Positions 42,271-55,889 are shown, counted from the stretch's first letter. The stretch: DNA of 64,000 nt from Rhipicephalus microplus (GCF_043290135.1 NC_134710.1:460265376-460329375); one strand, 5' to 3'. Program-made: numbers and translations. The notes: generated by a model from the sequence alone, not told the origin.

Positions 42271-43769
42271 AAAAAGCCCTTCAGGTTGCTTTGTTTCATG
42301 CATGAAAAAGCAAGCCTACAGGGGTCCTGAAGGAAGAGAATAAAGGAAAATATACTTTTATGAACACTTATGCCGCACGACTTCTATGATAATGCCTCGC
42401 CTGTGGCGATGTTGCTGACATCTACGCAACGACGCAACAATTTCTTACTAATCCCGTTATCCATTCGGTCTGGCTTAGTTTTTGAGCAGGCAAATAAAAA
42501 TCATTTCTGTTTCGCGGTGTCCGTATTCTCTTTTTCAATTATTTGATTAATATGCCTAGTTCTTCGCTACCACACTTTTTCCCTTCAGCAACCGCTGCTC
42601 CATGACTTAAGGAACAAGATCGTTGCCCCTAACTGCTACCATTACCAGTGTGCCCAAATAAGTGATATTGAGAAAAAGAAATCGTGCAGTCTCCAAGTCA
42701 GATATGAAATCAAACAATTTATTTGCAACCGCATGAGCTCCTCAGGAAACCTTTAACAATGTGCTTTCAAAAAAACTCCTAAGAATGCTCTTCTTCCTTT
42801 GTTCATGTACAGCCACCATTGTTGGCAGCCAACTTGTAGCCTCAAACTCAAACATTATCCGAAATCCTGTAGCTGTGTGCTTGGTCGTATATGTGGGACT
42901 GAATATTTTTCTTACTAAATATCATCCCAGAAAATTTCCAACATCCACATTTATCCGTAGAAACAAAGAAAATATGCTATTGCGTTCTTAACAATAAAAC
43001 CTAAATATTCATATTCTATTAGAAAGTGGTAATAACCAAATAATTGTATTCTTAATAAGTAAAAGCTGGTTAAAAACTTGAAAGCTCACGCTGTTTCGAG
43101 GTAGTCCCGCTACGTACAATTCAATATGTTCATTGATGCATACTACCGTACTTTACTTTGTGCTGTGCTTCACATGCAGAAGCACGGTACGCTCAAGCAA
43201 GTGTTATACCATGTTCATCGGTCATAAATACTGGAGAAACATTCACATTTGCTTACAGTAAATATTTCATCTTTTAAGCTTTGGAATTCTCTGATGCCAT
43301 ACACACTAACGTATATTTCTGTGAGTGAGGGCCGCTGAAAAAACAGTCCACTAAACTCGCTCTATGAGGTTGAGTAAGAGCGTTCCAGGACGCATTTCGT
43401 GTCACAGTTATTCTTTACCTTTTACACCCTGATAACCGAAACTGTTGCGTGGTGAAAGACATCCGGGAAGTATATAGACCTAATATAATGACTCATTCTA
43501 GTTAGAGAGTACATCGCATGCTTGTGTGAGGGGCATTTTAAAGGCGAAGTTTTTTTTAACAAAAAATATTTGTCATGCCATACCACAGCGTCTCGTACGC
43601 ACATGTCATCAATTAAAGACATTCTTTATTTGGGAAACAATGGCTAGTGTGTTTCTAAGATGTGACCACACAAAACAGTGTTGGCCGCCTTACTATTTTC
43701 ATTATTTCTGAGGAAAGGATTGTGTAACATTTGAAGCCCTGCTTATTGCATATGTGCTGCTTCTCAGAG
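42271..43769. other. No confident feature; possible decayed transposase tail
   Basis: Downstream (minus strand) of the THAP9-like fragment. A short minus frame near 42770 reads KLFDFISDLETARFL, which could be late transposase, but the match is too weak to call. Confidence 0.3.
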
Positions 43770-44840
43770 TCCTCTAGTAGCCAAGGATGTTCCGCGGCAA
43801 CTTTAGACCATGGCACGCATCAAAGATGAGATGAATGTCAAGATTGTGTCCTGGGCACTGAAATTTTGTGGTCAGGTCATCGTAACACTGCTCATGCACA
43901 CTAGAGACGAGTAGTTTTTCCATAACACATTCGCTCCTAGGCAGTCGTAAATCACAGATATGACGATGAGCCCACACTATTGCAGCTTCTCCAGAGGTTG
44001 CATCAGAAGATTTCGAAAGACATCACCTGATAGTCCGGCATTTAGGAAATACCATAATGGCATCTTTCATGGCGTGGCTAGTCCAATAACCATGAACACA
44101 AGAGCGTCAGTGGCAAGCGGGGTACTTTTTGAGTCACTCGTCTGCTGGCTGTTGTCTCCCAAATCAGGATAGCCGATAAGACGCCCTGTTGAAACATCCA
44201 GATCACATGCCTTTTTGATACTCCTCCCATCTAACAAAACTTAGCACATGCGCTTACGAGGAGTGGCGTTTGCGTATTAAGTCTTCAAGGCATTAAGCAC
44301 CTCAGGTGTGAAACCTGGCCAGCTATTACCATCCTTGAGCCATCGTCGTATTTCTTGTACACACGGCATAGGAAAAAGGTGTTAACATAATCATACGCCC
44401 GGGGCGACTAGTAGTGTAACGTTGCAGCAAAGGCTTTCATTTCAGGAGCATACCTACTTCCACGGGGCTGTTCTGTCGAATTTCTTTGCCAATCTGCAAG
44501 AACTACCTTTGGTAAATTTCCTACTGCCTCTTTCAACACTGCTTGCGACTTTTGTTTTTGATGTAGCAGTGTCTGTGCTGCACTTTCCAAGCATTTTTTT
44601 CTTCAAACAACTAGCCTTCTCCCCAAGCAACTTGACTTTTTTTCTTGCTGAGCATCTTCACTCTGCTCCCGGGCTGCTCTGCTTTGCTGTACGAGTGCTC
44701 AATGACGACGCTTTGCAAGCTTGTGCTTGGCAACTAAACGGTAGTCTGCGTGCTGGAGGATCTCTGGCCTGCTCCCTTGTCGGCTGGCATCGGTGTGTCT
44801 TGTGCCTGCAAACAAATGTTCACCACAGATTAACTTGACT
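43770..44840 (-). pseudogene. P-element/THAP9-like transposase remnant
   Basis: Minus-strand pieces in shifting frames, in the order of THAP9/P transposases. LICGEHLFA resembles the THAP zinc-finger end (near 44825). A linker and helical part follow, then QPRGSRYAPEMKAFAATLHY with SPRAYDYVN (near 44440-44380). Next come TPLATDALVFMV, then HNLDIHLIFDACHGLKLPRN near 43800, equivalent to the family's 'F(D)PCHxLKLxRN' block. At least three frameshifts or stops. In the P/THAP9 family the protein is a GTP-dependent, DNA-cutting transposase; this copy is dead. Confidence 0.6.
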
Positions 44841-46130
44841 GATCCTTGATGCAACGTCATAAAAACTACATGAGCAAATTACTAAATACACTTTGTTCTA
44901 GAACAATTTATTATCAGGTAGCAAACGCAAAAGAGCTGCCTTCTTAGAACACACAGGTTTTTAGTGCTTGCACTGCAGCAAACAAAAGCATATCTAAACA
45001 TGTGCCAAAAATAATGAAGAAGAACATGCCTATCTTGTGTTCAAAAGCAACTTTAAAGAAACTTACTGTGTGGGCAAATCGTTATCACGGGAAAACGCCA
45101 TTGCCGAACCAAGCACTATACAAAGCGATAAAACCATAAGGCTTCAAACAAAAAACCGCGATACCGCTCACAATTTCACGCGGACACAAAAATTAGACGA
45201 AAATGACCACTGTTTTCATTTGTCCTTTTTATTCTTCCTTGTCATAGTTTGTAATGGTAATTAAACTACTGATCAACACCAATTAACTTCTTGTACGACA
45301 TGTTAAGTTCCTTTAAAGGTGTAAGTGCCTTTGATTGAATAAACATTTGTCATGGCATTTAAAATTTAGAAAACTGCCATTTGTGGGTGGTGCCTATTGT
45401 GTAAGCAGGATAAATTACTATATCACACACCGGGGGTAAGTAAATTAACAACAGCACAATTGCTCAAAACTGCAATATCAACTGCAACCATGTCTTATTA
45501 GTCTTACACATACTCCAGGGCATGTCCTTTTTTTCTTTTTTCATTGTGCAATGCACGCTGTTTGCACCCAGTCTAGTAGCAAGGCAAACAAGCAACTTTG
45601 TTGATATTTGTGCATATGTCTTTCTATACCAAAAGGGGTACGCAACAATTTTGTCCTCATGATTTTTTCACCGCACTCTGTTTCTGGAGACCTTCTAATC
45701 AAAACACTACAGATACTTTTCTGTGGCGTGCGACCAGCGATGGAAGTGCTGCCTAATTGCTCTAAACTGTTTCAGGAAAGAAGTGCTGCATCATACTGCT
45801 CCTTGCTGTCTTCTTTGTTAGTAACTGCTTCAAACCTGCTACAAAATGATAAGGAACGGAAAACAATGCACTTCAACTGTGTGAACTTTCAGCAAGCCTA
45901 CACCAAACTAAAAGCAAGTTGTATATACGTTCGTCCTAGTGTGCTAGAATGCAGCTTCTTTACTAACTGCATACCGGCTGCAAACTAGCATATTGGCAAT
46001 GCTAGAAGTGCTAGCACTGTATGTGCCTGATTTTGCTGTACAATTGGACCTGAGAAGCGTAATATTTTGATTAAATGTGTGTTATGACAGTTCAATATCG
46101 TAGTGCTTAATAACCACTGTGATCATAATA
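44841..46130. other. No confident gene
   Basis: Holds two moderately long plus frames (45037-45264, 45608-45988) without domain features. May include the THAP N-terminus or intron sequence of the neighbouring transposase, but no CxxC pattern was found. Confidence 0.35.
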
Positions 46131-48370
46131 TTAAAGTGTCAGGGAATATGCTGAATACAATTCAAAACTACCTCTCTGAACGTACGTTCGCGGTCCGTGT
46201 TGGAAATGTTCTTTCGAGGCGGTTTACGCCGGAAAATGGTGTCGCCCAAGGTGGCGTACTTAGTTGCACACTATTCATCGTAAAATTGAAATCCATAAAC
46301 ACTATACTGCCTAAAACAATCTCCTACTCTCTATATGTGGATGACATTCAAATCAGCTTCAAATCGTGCAACCTAGCCATCTGCGAACGTCAGATTCAGT
46401 TGGCAGTAAATAAGCTATCAAGCTGGGCAGACAAAATTGGTTTTAAGTGTAACTGTGACAAGACTGTCTGCCTGCTCTTTTCAAAACAATGGGGCATAAG
46501 GCCATCCCCCAACATTTCATTGAACGGACACACCATCGGTACTAAGAAGGATCATAAATATCTAGGTGTTGTGATGGATGAAAAGCTCAGCTTTGTCCCA
46601 CACATCAAGCAGCTACGACTGAAATGCTTGAAAGCTTTGAACTTGCTCAAGATTCTATCGCATCAGTCATGGGGTACAAATCGTGACTGTCTATTTAACC
46701 TTCTCAGTAGTGTAGTGCTCTCACGTATTGATTATGACTCACTTGTGTACGAATCAGCATCGATATCCGCACTTAAGATGCTCGACCCAGTGCATCACCA
46801 TGGGCTTCGTCTGTCTAGTGGTGCTTTCCGAACCAGCCCAATAGCCACACTTTATGTTCAGACAGATCGGTGGTCATTAGAACGACGACGCCAGTTCACA
46901 AGCGGCAAGTATGCAACCAAGGGGCTCTCCTACGTCGACCACCCGTCTTGCGAGCTATTGCAGGATACATCAAACACCCACCTGTTTTTGAGGCGACCAT
47001 CAGCTACGCCAACGTATCCCATCAGAGTGGCCTCACACTTTCAAAGTCTGTATATACCCGTCTCTAATCTTCAACTACGTTCACACAAGGCCACTGTGGC
47101 ACCATGGGAAATGCGAACTACCAATTGTGACTTGTCATTGCTAGAGGTAGGAAAGAAGGGCCTCCCAGTCGCAATCAATCAGCATTTTATGTACTTGCAG
47201 GCAAAATACAGGTGTGCTGAGTACTACACTGATGCTTCCAAGTCCTCGACCGTCACATGTGGTGCATACGGCCCAGCGTACTCTGAATCTGCAACAATCA
47301 AGCTAGCTACAAGGCACATCTTAAGAAAGAGCCAGCCTCCATCATATACACAAATTCCCCCAGTGCAGTGACTGCGTTGTCCTCCGCAAACACACATAAA
47401 CTCCAGTGACTAATACCCTTCTAAACTGCCTTATGTCAGCCTACAAATCCAAGCTTAAAATCACGCTATTCAGGGTTCCCGGACACTGCAACATAGCTGG
47501 CAATGAGGCAGCGGATCGACTTGCGAAGTCCGCTGCACTCCGCCCAATGGTAGACGTAGTCGTCATCCCATATGAGGACTTGAGGTCGCTAACCTGAAAC
47601 CGAATGCGTAAGCAATGGCAAGAGGAATGGAACGTAGCAACTGAAAACAAATTGCACACTGTAAAGCCAAGAATTGGTAGACTTGCACTTGAAAAACGTA
47701 ACAGGCATCAAGAGGTTGCACTGTGCAGACTCAGAATAGGTCATACACATGCAACACACTCGCAGCTTTTAAGCAACTCTCCAGCACCGTGTTGTAAGAA
47801 ATGTGGTGATGTGCTATCTGTCGTTCACGTTTTAATTATGTGCCCGTACCTTGAACCACAAAGATTGCATCACTTCCCAAAGCTATACAAATATTACAAT
47901 CCGCCTCACCTTTTATTTTTTCTTGGTAACGATCCCATGTTTCCCACAAAAGTAGTTTTAAAGTTCTTAGCTGATGTTGGACTCTTGCATTTAATTACAT
48001 ATTCTCACTGAGCTCAGCCCTCTCTCGATCCTGAGAGAACCGCTGCGACTTCGTTACCAAATGTCATGCAGCACGCACTTCTTGTCCTAACAAAGACCAC
48101 TGCCGCCACTACGTGACTTTTTAAAACCCATAGGTTTAGACCGTTTTGAACTCATCACACATAGCCACAACACCTAAGTTTATTCCCTATGCCCACTCTA
48201 ACATTTTATTCTTGCCACCCTGAGGTTTTTTCTCTATATTTGAACCGACGAAAAACCCTGTATTTGGCGCTCTTCGACCGGAGTTGCCCTTGCGCCACTA
48301 TAATCTACCATCATCATCATTGTCGTCATCATCATGATCATCATCACTTTCTGATCATTCTAAATACACC
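46131..48370 (+). mobile_element. LINE copy 1 (I-like, RNase H), 5' truncated
   Basis: RT from about 46140: SERTFAVRVGNVLSRRF, QGGVLSCTLFI, YVDDIQISFKSCNLA; an open frame to 47371. RNase H is split by frameshifts (YYTDASKSS; RVPGHCNIAGNEAADRLAKS at 47460-47540). C-terminal frame 47604-48011 with knuckle CKKCGDVLSVVHVLIMC. The 3' UTR ends in a 'catcatcat' tail near 48360. Confidence 0.8.
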
Positions 48371-48409
48371 ACTAGAAAAAAGTCTTCCACATGTTCTCAG
48401 ATAGCAGAC

Positions 48410-51372
48410 AGACAAAGCGGACTGGGAACAGTTTCACAGCACTACTCGTTTAAGTTGGACTGACATGTGTAGGTTAAACATAGATGAAGCTGTGCAGTAC
48501 TTCACAGCATTTCTTACAGCCGCAGCAGCGAAGTGCATACCGCAAACATCTGGTATGCCTGCCAAGCGACGCGTCATATGGTGAAACACTGAGTGTCGGA
48601 ATACGCGAAAGGAGCAGAATAGGGCATGGTGGTTGCTTCAGAACTCACCGACAGCGGAAATTCTTGACAGCTTTAAGAAAATAAAGACTCAAGACAGGAG
48701 AATGCGTCGGCAGGCCAGAAGAGGAAGCTGTCACATGTTTTTATCAGGGATGAATTCCTATACACAAGAGACTCAAGTCCTAAACAAGATTGCTAGCAGG
48801 AAGACAAGTACACTCACTCCCACTCGTAAACACACATGGTGGCAGCCTGGAAGATACGGCGAACTTCCTCGGTGCACACTACGACCAGGTGTCTAGCTCG
48901 TCATACTATACTGAAGCTTTCAAAAGACATAAAGCAAAGATAGAAAAGCAGAAAGTAGAATACAAATGCACTAAATACAAGGCAAACAACCAACCTCTCA
49001 GCTTAGCTGAGCTACAAACATAACTAAACTCCTGCAGTAATTTATCCCCAGGCTACGCTCGTGTCACGTATGAAATGTTGATAAACATACTGCTCAAAAC
49101 GCCAAAAACTTTACTCTCCCTATACAATGTTTTCTGACTTTCTGGCACCATTCCTACTTCCTTGAAAGGGGCTATTGTTATGCCTATTTTGAAACAGGGC
49201 AAGGATCCTTCCTCAGTGACGAGTTATAGGCCCATTGCACTTACAAGGTGCCTTTGTAAACTTTTTGAAAAGATGATAAACCACCGACTTTTACATTTCT
49301 TTGAAACACACTATCTGTTCGACCAACTCCAGTGTGGGTTTAGAGAGGGTAGATCCACCACCGACCATCTGGTGCGCATTGAGACAGAGATCCAAGACGC
49401 TTTAGCAAAAAACAATAATTTCTCTCTGTGTTTCTCGATATCGAGAAGGCTTACGACACAACATGGCGTTTTGGCATATTAAGTGACTTGTGTCACCTGG
49501 GTGTGCGCGGTAGAATGCTTTGCATAATCAAAAGTTACTTGTTCAATCGGACATTCTGTGTCCGTGTGGGCAGTGTTTTCTTCCAAACATTTGTCCAAGA
49601 AACGGGACTACCCCAAGGTGGTGTACTTATTTGTACACTTTTTATTATCAAAATGAATTCCTCGCACCTGTCCATCCCCCGCAATATGTTCTATTGTACG
49701 TATGTCAATGACGTCCAGCTTGGCTTTAAGTCATGCAACCTGGCAATGTGTGAGTGGCAGATTCAGTTAGGTTTAAACAAGGTTTGCAAATTGGCAGAGG
49801 AAATTGGATTCCGACTGAACCCACAAAAAAGCACGTGTGTCTTGTTGTCCCGAAAGAGAGGCATGCACTCAGAACACGACGTTGAACTGAACGGTCAACG
49901 TCTGTCTGTTCATGCGGAGCATAAATTCTTAGGATTAATCTTGGACAACACGTTGACCTTCGTACCGCACATCAAGTATTTAAAAACAAAATGTTTAAAA
50001 GCCGTGAATGTTTTAAGTGTTGTCACGTACTACGTGGGGTAGTGACAGGCAATGTCTCATGAACCTGTATAGAAGCCTCATTCGCAAATGCTTAGATTAT
50101 GGGGCCGTTGTTTATCTGTCTGTGACTCAAAGTGCTTTGAAGATGCTGGACCCCGTGCACCATTTGGGCATCCGCTGTTCTAAGGGTGCTTTTCGCACCA
50201 GCCCAATAGAAAGCCTTTACGTTGAGTCAAATGAATGGTTGCTTCACCTGCAGAGAACTTACATGTCCTTTGAATAGTTTCTTAAGGTGAAAGCGGACAA
50301 GAAGCACCCCTCATACTCCACTATTAATCATTTGTTGAGCTCCATGCTTTTTCAAAACAGGCCTTCGATGAGGCAGCCCAACTCAGTTTGCCTTAAAGGT
50401 GCAGCTCAAGAAACTGGTGTGTCACTTGAACACAGTTTACTGGCTCCTTAGAATACCCGCCACCGTGCAATGGCAGACTATAGACTGCGATGTGTCTTTC
50501 CTAGAAGTTACAAAACATGCGCCCATTGCCCATATCCGAACACACTTCCTGGAACTTCAACACAAATACACACGTCCCGAGTTCTTTACAGATGCCTCTA
50601 AGTCTAATTCCTCTGTGTCCTACGCTGCCGTCGACCCATCCTTCTCGGATGCTGGCCCTCTACATCCAGACACAAGTATCTTCACAGTGGAGGCTTACGC
50701 GATACTTCTGCCCGCTAAACGCTTTAAACAATCATAACAACAAAAAGCAGTCATTTATACGGACTCCCTGAGAGTGGTAACAGCTCTGCAAACTCTAAAA
50801 ACAAAAAAAACTCTGTTCTCATCTCTCTTTACTGTATTTGATGCATACTCTACACACCCAAACAACATAATGTAGTGTGCTGTTTGCCAGCGCCCCGTGA
50901 GATCCAAAGCAATGTGATGGTGGATCAGCTTGCGGCATCCGTCCCCGAAAGCACAGCCACTACACTCATATCAATCCCGGCCCTTGATCTTGAACCGTCT
51001 CTCAAACGAAAGCTCAGTTACTACTGGCAGAGCGAGTGGGATAGACACACACAAAACAAATTAAACGTTATTAAGCCACACCTTTGTCATTGGCTACAAG
51101 TATCGAAATGACCTCGTACAGAGGTAACACTAACGAGGCTCAGCAGAGGACACACACACACGACACAATCATATCTTTTGTGCGGTGGCGATCCACGATT
51201 GTGTAACAGATGTGGTGAAGCACTAACAGTTCTTCACATTTTATTCCAATGTGAACAATTAGACACTCTTAGAAGATATCACTTTTTATTACCCTACCGA
51301 CAAAACATACCATTACACCCTGCAGTGTTCGTCGGTAAGGAACCACTTTTGACTCATAAATCGTTGCTAGCT
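48410..51372 (+). mobile_element. LINE copy 2 (same family), lacking 3' end
   Basis: Starts in the endonuclease-RT linker (QARRGSCHMFLSGMNSYTQE). RT follows, including ILKQGKDPSSVTSYRPIALT, QCGFREGRSTTDHLVRIE, DIEKAYDTTWRFGIL and TGLPQGGVL. The catalytic box YVND replaces the YVDD of copy 1, so one Asp is lost. RNase H pieces FFTDASKSN and VCCLPAPREIQSNVMVDQLA, knuckle CNRCGEALTVLHILFQC. It runs into a Ruka at 51373. Confidence 0.8.
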
Positions 51373-51556
51373 TATTGGAGGGCTCCGAAAATTTTGACCA
51401 CCTAGGGTTCTTTAACGCGCACCCAAATCTGAGTACACTGGCCTACAACATTTCCGCCTCCATCAGAATCGCAGCTGCCAAAGCCGGGATTTGATCCCGC
51501 GACCTGCGGGTCAGCATCCGACTACCGTAGTCACTAGACCACCATGGTGGGGTATA
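51373..51556 (-). mobile_element. Ruka SINE at the junction of two LINE copies
   Basis: Minus-strand Ruka: 'ggagggctccgaaaattttg' through 'gggatttgatcccgcgacct' to 'cactagaccaccatggtggg'. It lies exactly between the truncated end of LINE copy 2 and the truncated start of copy 3. No target duplication found. Confidence 0.8.
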
Positions 51557-52485
51557 GTTTACTGATCGAAGCAGCATGTTGTAGTCTGCTGGGTTGCCAG
51601 GACAGTGCGAAATTTCAGGCAATGTTCTTGTGAACCAGCTCGCTAGATCGGCCAAAAAACCCACTTTCTCCACTTTAAAACGAGTTGCTTCACTTCACCT
51701 TGAACCTTTTCTAAAACGAAAGCTCAGAGGTTATTGGCAGAGCACATAGGACACACACAAAGGTAGTAAACTGCATGTAATCAAGCCACAAATTGGTCAT
51801 TGGCCGCCTGTATTGAAATCACGCCACGCAGAAGTAATCCTTACAAGGTCAAAAACAGGGCATACACACACAACACATTCATTACTTTTGTCTGGGGCCG
51901 ATTCACCTTTGTGTCCTAGATATGCAGAATCACTCACCGTACTTCACATTCTAATCCAGTGTAAAGAATTAGACACGCTGCGAAGACAACACTTTCCGTT
52001 ACCAAACCGATAACAGATACCACTTCATCCTACAATGTTTGTCGGCGGTGAAGCACTTTTTACACATAAATTATTGTTGGCTTTTCTAAAGGAAGTTCGT
52101 TATTTCCGTATATATCCGGACGTTCCGTAGCACGACCTCTCCAGAGAGGTCTCCGCTGCGGTGGCTACACAAAACAAACACTTGCTTCACGGCGGTTGGA
52201 CCCAAAGGTGTGAACGATTGAGGCACTTGTGCTAATTCCATACATGTCCACCATCGTTTTTAATAACACAAACTTTTGTCATTCATTACTACCACACACT
52301 TTTCATGGCATGATCACGATTTTATTACTTCTATGTTTTTACCCGCAGCGCGAGGAATTTTATGGCCCCTATACAGCCTCTTATCACAATCATTGTTGAT
52401 ATCTCTAGTAAGATGAGCTGGCACTCTTTGGCATGAAATGGCCCTTGTGCCACGAAACATCAAACATCATCATCATGAGGATGGG
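51557..52485 (+). mobile_element. LINE copy 3 (same family), 3' end only
   Basis: Starts within RNase H (LLGCQD/LPGQCEISGN region), then SRHAEVILTRSKTGHTHTTH, a knuckle remnant CPRYAESLTVLHILIQC (second Cys replaced by Tyr), a 3' UTR with 'cttgtgccacgaaacatcaa' and a 'catcatcatc' tail at 52465-52475. It repeats sequence already present in copy 2, so it is a separate insertion. Confidence 0.75.
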
Positions 52486-53874
52486 GAGCCAGGAGAGAGC
52501 CTTATGCTCACAGCGTGCAACGTTCTGCTCAGAGGACAGCAGCAGCCCAGCGCTGTCATGGGTCTTTCTCGAAGGGCACAGGAACTTTAAGCTTTCACAT
52601 GACACGAATAATTCATTCATACTAATTTCAGTGCACCTAGGCATTACAGGGCTGTGTTTGCCACATTTGAATGCACGAATTACTAGAGCTTCCACATGAA
52701 GCATGGTGGTTATGTGAAAATGCTGCATTTTCTTTAAATGTCACATGAAATAGGCAACGGAAACACCCTATTCCATATTAGTGATCACAGTCGTAACAGA
52801 CTAGATTGGAGCCTGCACATATGAGCGGCACTCTGTGCTGAATGTTCTATAAAAAATGTGGGAACAATGCTGCAACATCACAAAATCCGCTTTCACCAGA
52901 ACGCATAAAACTTGCAGTTCCAATAGCAACACGTTGCAAAAACGCATGATACATAGGTCCGTCGCTTCTCATTGTCATTGACTACAAGCATTCAATTGTA
53001 CACGTCAGGCTTGCGAGCACGAATCCGTGCTGGCTTTTTTTTTCATTGTCCTCAACATTGCATAAATTTTTAAATAACATTTGATTTGAATTCTCGACAG
53101 CAGTTAAACTGCAATGCTACAAATACCTAAATCAAAGCAGCAGATAACATGTGACTTGTTTTGATGACATACGCCATGAATATTTGGCTCAGCAATCTCG
53201 CTGCCCTTAAAGTATACCACGTTCAAAATTAATTCCCACAACGAGTCGTTTACAATAAAAACTAGATGCAATCAATCGCTGGCATGTTACTGTGATGATG
53301 ACCATTTTAATTTGTGAAACTGTGCGACATAACCACTTGCTAGTTTATATCACACACATATATCACACACATAATCACACACATATATCACAGTGCTAAA
53401 AACATTCACAAAAAAGTCAACTATACGCTCGTGGTGTCCGTGTGGATGATTAGACACCTATAAGATGGAGAGGGGGGGGAACGCTGCCTTTGGAGCAGCT
53501 AGAACATAAACAGAGAAACGCATATATCGAACATCAAAACAGGTGAAACTCGTGTCAAAAAATTCTGTACTTCTTGTACAAAGTAAATGCTAACCTAAAG
53601 CTAGTAATATGTACTAAATGCAAACAAACAACGTGTAAAACAGAACATGGACAGCAACACATAAACATATCAAAACCAAGAGACCAATAATGAATGATAA
53701 AGTGTTAAAACACTGAAAACGTAGCAAAATAACCTATGTGTCTCTTTCCCGCATCGTATAAAATTGTACATGGCAAGCAACACTTAAACATATTAAAACC
53801 GATAAACCAATAGGGAAAAATCACAAATAAAAACGTTGAAAACATGATGAAATTTAAAATTAACTATGTATTCC
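52486..53874. other. No gene; AT-rich with a diverged ~120-bp direct repeat
   Basis: Direct repeat about 53645-53755 and 53765-53880 (both contain 'aacacataaacat/aacacttaaacat' and end 'cctttcccgca' or similar). A 'cacacatatat' tract lies at 53350-53390. Nothing coding. Confidence 0.5.
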
Positions 53875-55540
53875 TTTCCCGCAAAGGGCCCTCAGCCATT
53901 GTCCATGACAAGGACTGGCCCACCTGCAGGATGCTCTCCTGGGCCGCTTCCTGCCTCTCCTGTGCTGCTGCCTTACGCAGTGCCGACGAAGCGATGCGGG
54001 TGGTTGACGTTTTTGATCGTCCGCAGCACCTTCAATGAATCATCCTGGTGGAAATGTTTGCATGAGCTGCTAATGAACTCTCAGTCATCTCATAGCTCGA
54101 AGCTGCTGCTGCCAAGAATTGCAACGTGCACAGCAACTTCCCCTAAGGTGAAGATCCACTGGCATGATGGCAGCCTTTGAAAGTGTGAAGCTTTGTGTAC
54201 AAGCTATGCCCAATTTGTTCGGATCAACAAACATTCGCTGGAACTACTCTTCATTCATCTCCTGAAATGCATCTTTTACCATCAAACAGCCTTTTTTAGG
54301 GCTAACAAACCTGCTTGGCAGTTTATCATTGCAGATGTCAGATACCGTGCATGGTTCTTGTTTGCAGCCCACGTTGGTTTCAGTCATCAGAGCTGATCAT
54401 GAAGAATTTTCACGCCCTTTATGTAAAATATAAACAAAAGGTCTGCTCACCTCAAGCTACTGCTTGTTCTGCTCGAGGCTCAGGTCGCACGGCGTGGACA
54501 CCCGCAACAGGGTGTCGGCGCCCCGTGGCCTCTGTCGGCGGCGAGGCCATACACGATGCTGAGACACTGAAAACATGCAGCATTTTCTGCACCACATGCT
54601 GTTGTAGGCTTAAAGGGTATGGACATATTGTGGATTTTCGGGCTACTTGAATAACATACGAGAGGTCATTTCTCTAAGCACTTTGATGAGCAATAAGTTA
54701 CCCGGTGCAGTGGGCCACCTTTCAGCGTCACTTGGGAGGGTTTCTGTGGAGTAGAGATTAAAGGTTCACGAACTGCGGGCACACACGGCCCATCATCAGT
54801 AAAACAATAAGTTCTCAGATGCTTACGTGTCACTGCGCCAATGCCATCTGCAGCCGCTTCACTGGCCTACACCTCCACTGCAGCAGCGGGAACACCCCCG
54901 CTTGCTGTAAAGTGTCGCGAGTGTGACCCTTCAGAAAGTGGCTATTCATTACTCTGGCTATTTTACAACCTTACGTACAAAACATCTGGGGCAATGTTGT
55001 GCACCTATTCAGTGGTCAAAGATACCATGTATTACTATTTCAGTGCATGCACTTGCCCACAGGCATTGTGCGTCTGTTATGATGAATCAATACCCCTTGT
55101 ACTACAAGGGCTGCTAACTGAGATTTTAGTTGATAAACCTACCTGCTTTTGAATTCTTTCTCCTGCGCTATCTTCCTGATCAACAAGTTTCCGCAAAAGG
55201 CACCCCTTACAAATATGGGCAAACTCTGTCATGGCATCACTCAGGAACCCGTGATAGTGCGGCGGCAGAGTGTTGACCTGTTGACCGGTGAGGCCAGAGA
55301 CGCCATCGAAGCGTGTCAACCCGGTTAACTGCAGCACGCGACCACGGAAACCAGGCAGCCGACCCCCTCCAGTACCCCTGGAAATATACACCAATGTCAA
55401 AGAACAAATCGCCCGCGCCAATCGACGGTCAGTCACGTTTGTGCTTCTCTGATGGCGGCGGCGTGACGGTGGGCTCGTGCACGTGCCTGCACCCCCAGGC
55501 GTGCCACTCATCCGCGTTTTTCTGCGCAGGGCCTTCACAG
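53875..55540 (-). pseudogene. Spliced minus-strand locus, coiled-coil protein, probably broken
   Basis: Four blocks have good splice sites on the minus strand: 55377-55143 (acceptor TTTCCAG, donor CAG|GTAGGT), 54904-54827 (TTTACAG / GTAAGC), 54566-54451 (TTTTCAG / GAG|GTGAGC), and 54174 downward (CAAAG acceptor). The first block is open: LTGLTRFDGVSGLTGQQVN, then PPHYHGFLSDAM and ICKGCLLRKLVDQEDS. The last has a helical ALRKAAAQERQEAAQESIL stretch. Joining them in phase meets stops in blocks 2-4, so it is either a pseudogene or needs other splice choices. The composition resembles Myb/SANT-type companion proteins of transposons, but I do not recognise it firmly. Confidence 0.35.
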
Positions 55541-55767
55541 CTGGTTGGTTTCTCTATTGGGTTTCTCAACCAGCGGTTGGTTGGTTTCTCAATTGTAAAC
55601 CAAGCTTTCTTTTTTTTCTTTTTTTAGGGGCGAAGATCCTTATGGCGTGGTTTGGGCGTCCCTCGTATGTAACCACCAGTGGCACATACCCGAAATAGGT
55701 ATAACACTTGACCTCCAAGGTGGTGCCAGTGAGAGATTTCTTCTGTGCGTTGTTTAACAATAAAAAA

Positions 55768-55889
55768 TAGTGCTCAATGTACATGCCAATGGCTGCTAAT
55801 GGGGAATGAGAGACATGAGCATTCGGCGTTTAGTCAAGGCGCACGCGGCGATCCCCATTAGCAGCCATTGGCATGTACATTGAGCACTA
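55768..55889. repeat. Near-perfect palindrome, 38-bp arms
   Basis: Left arm 55768-55805 and right arm 55852-55889 are complementary ('catgccaatggctgctaatg' and its reverse), with a 46-bp loop. The right arm begins a longer direct repeat. Confidence 0.85.
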
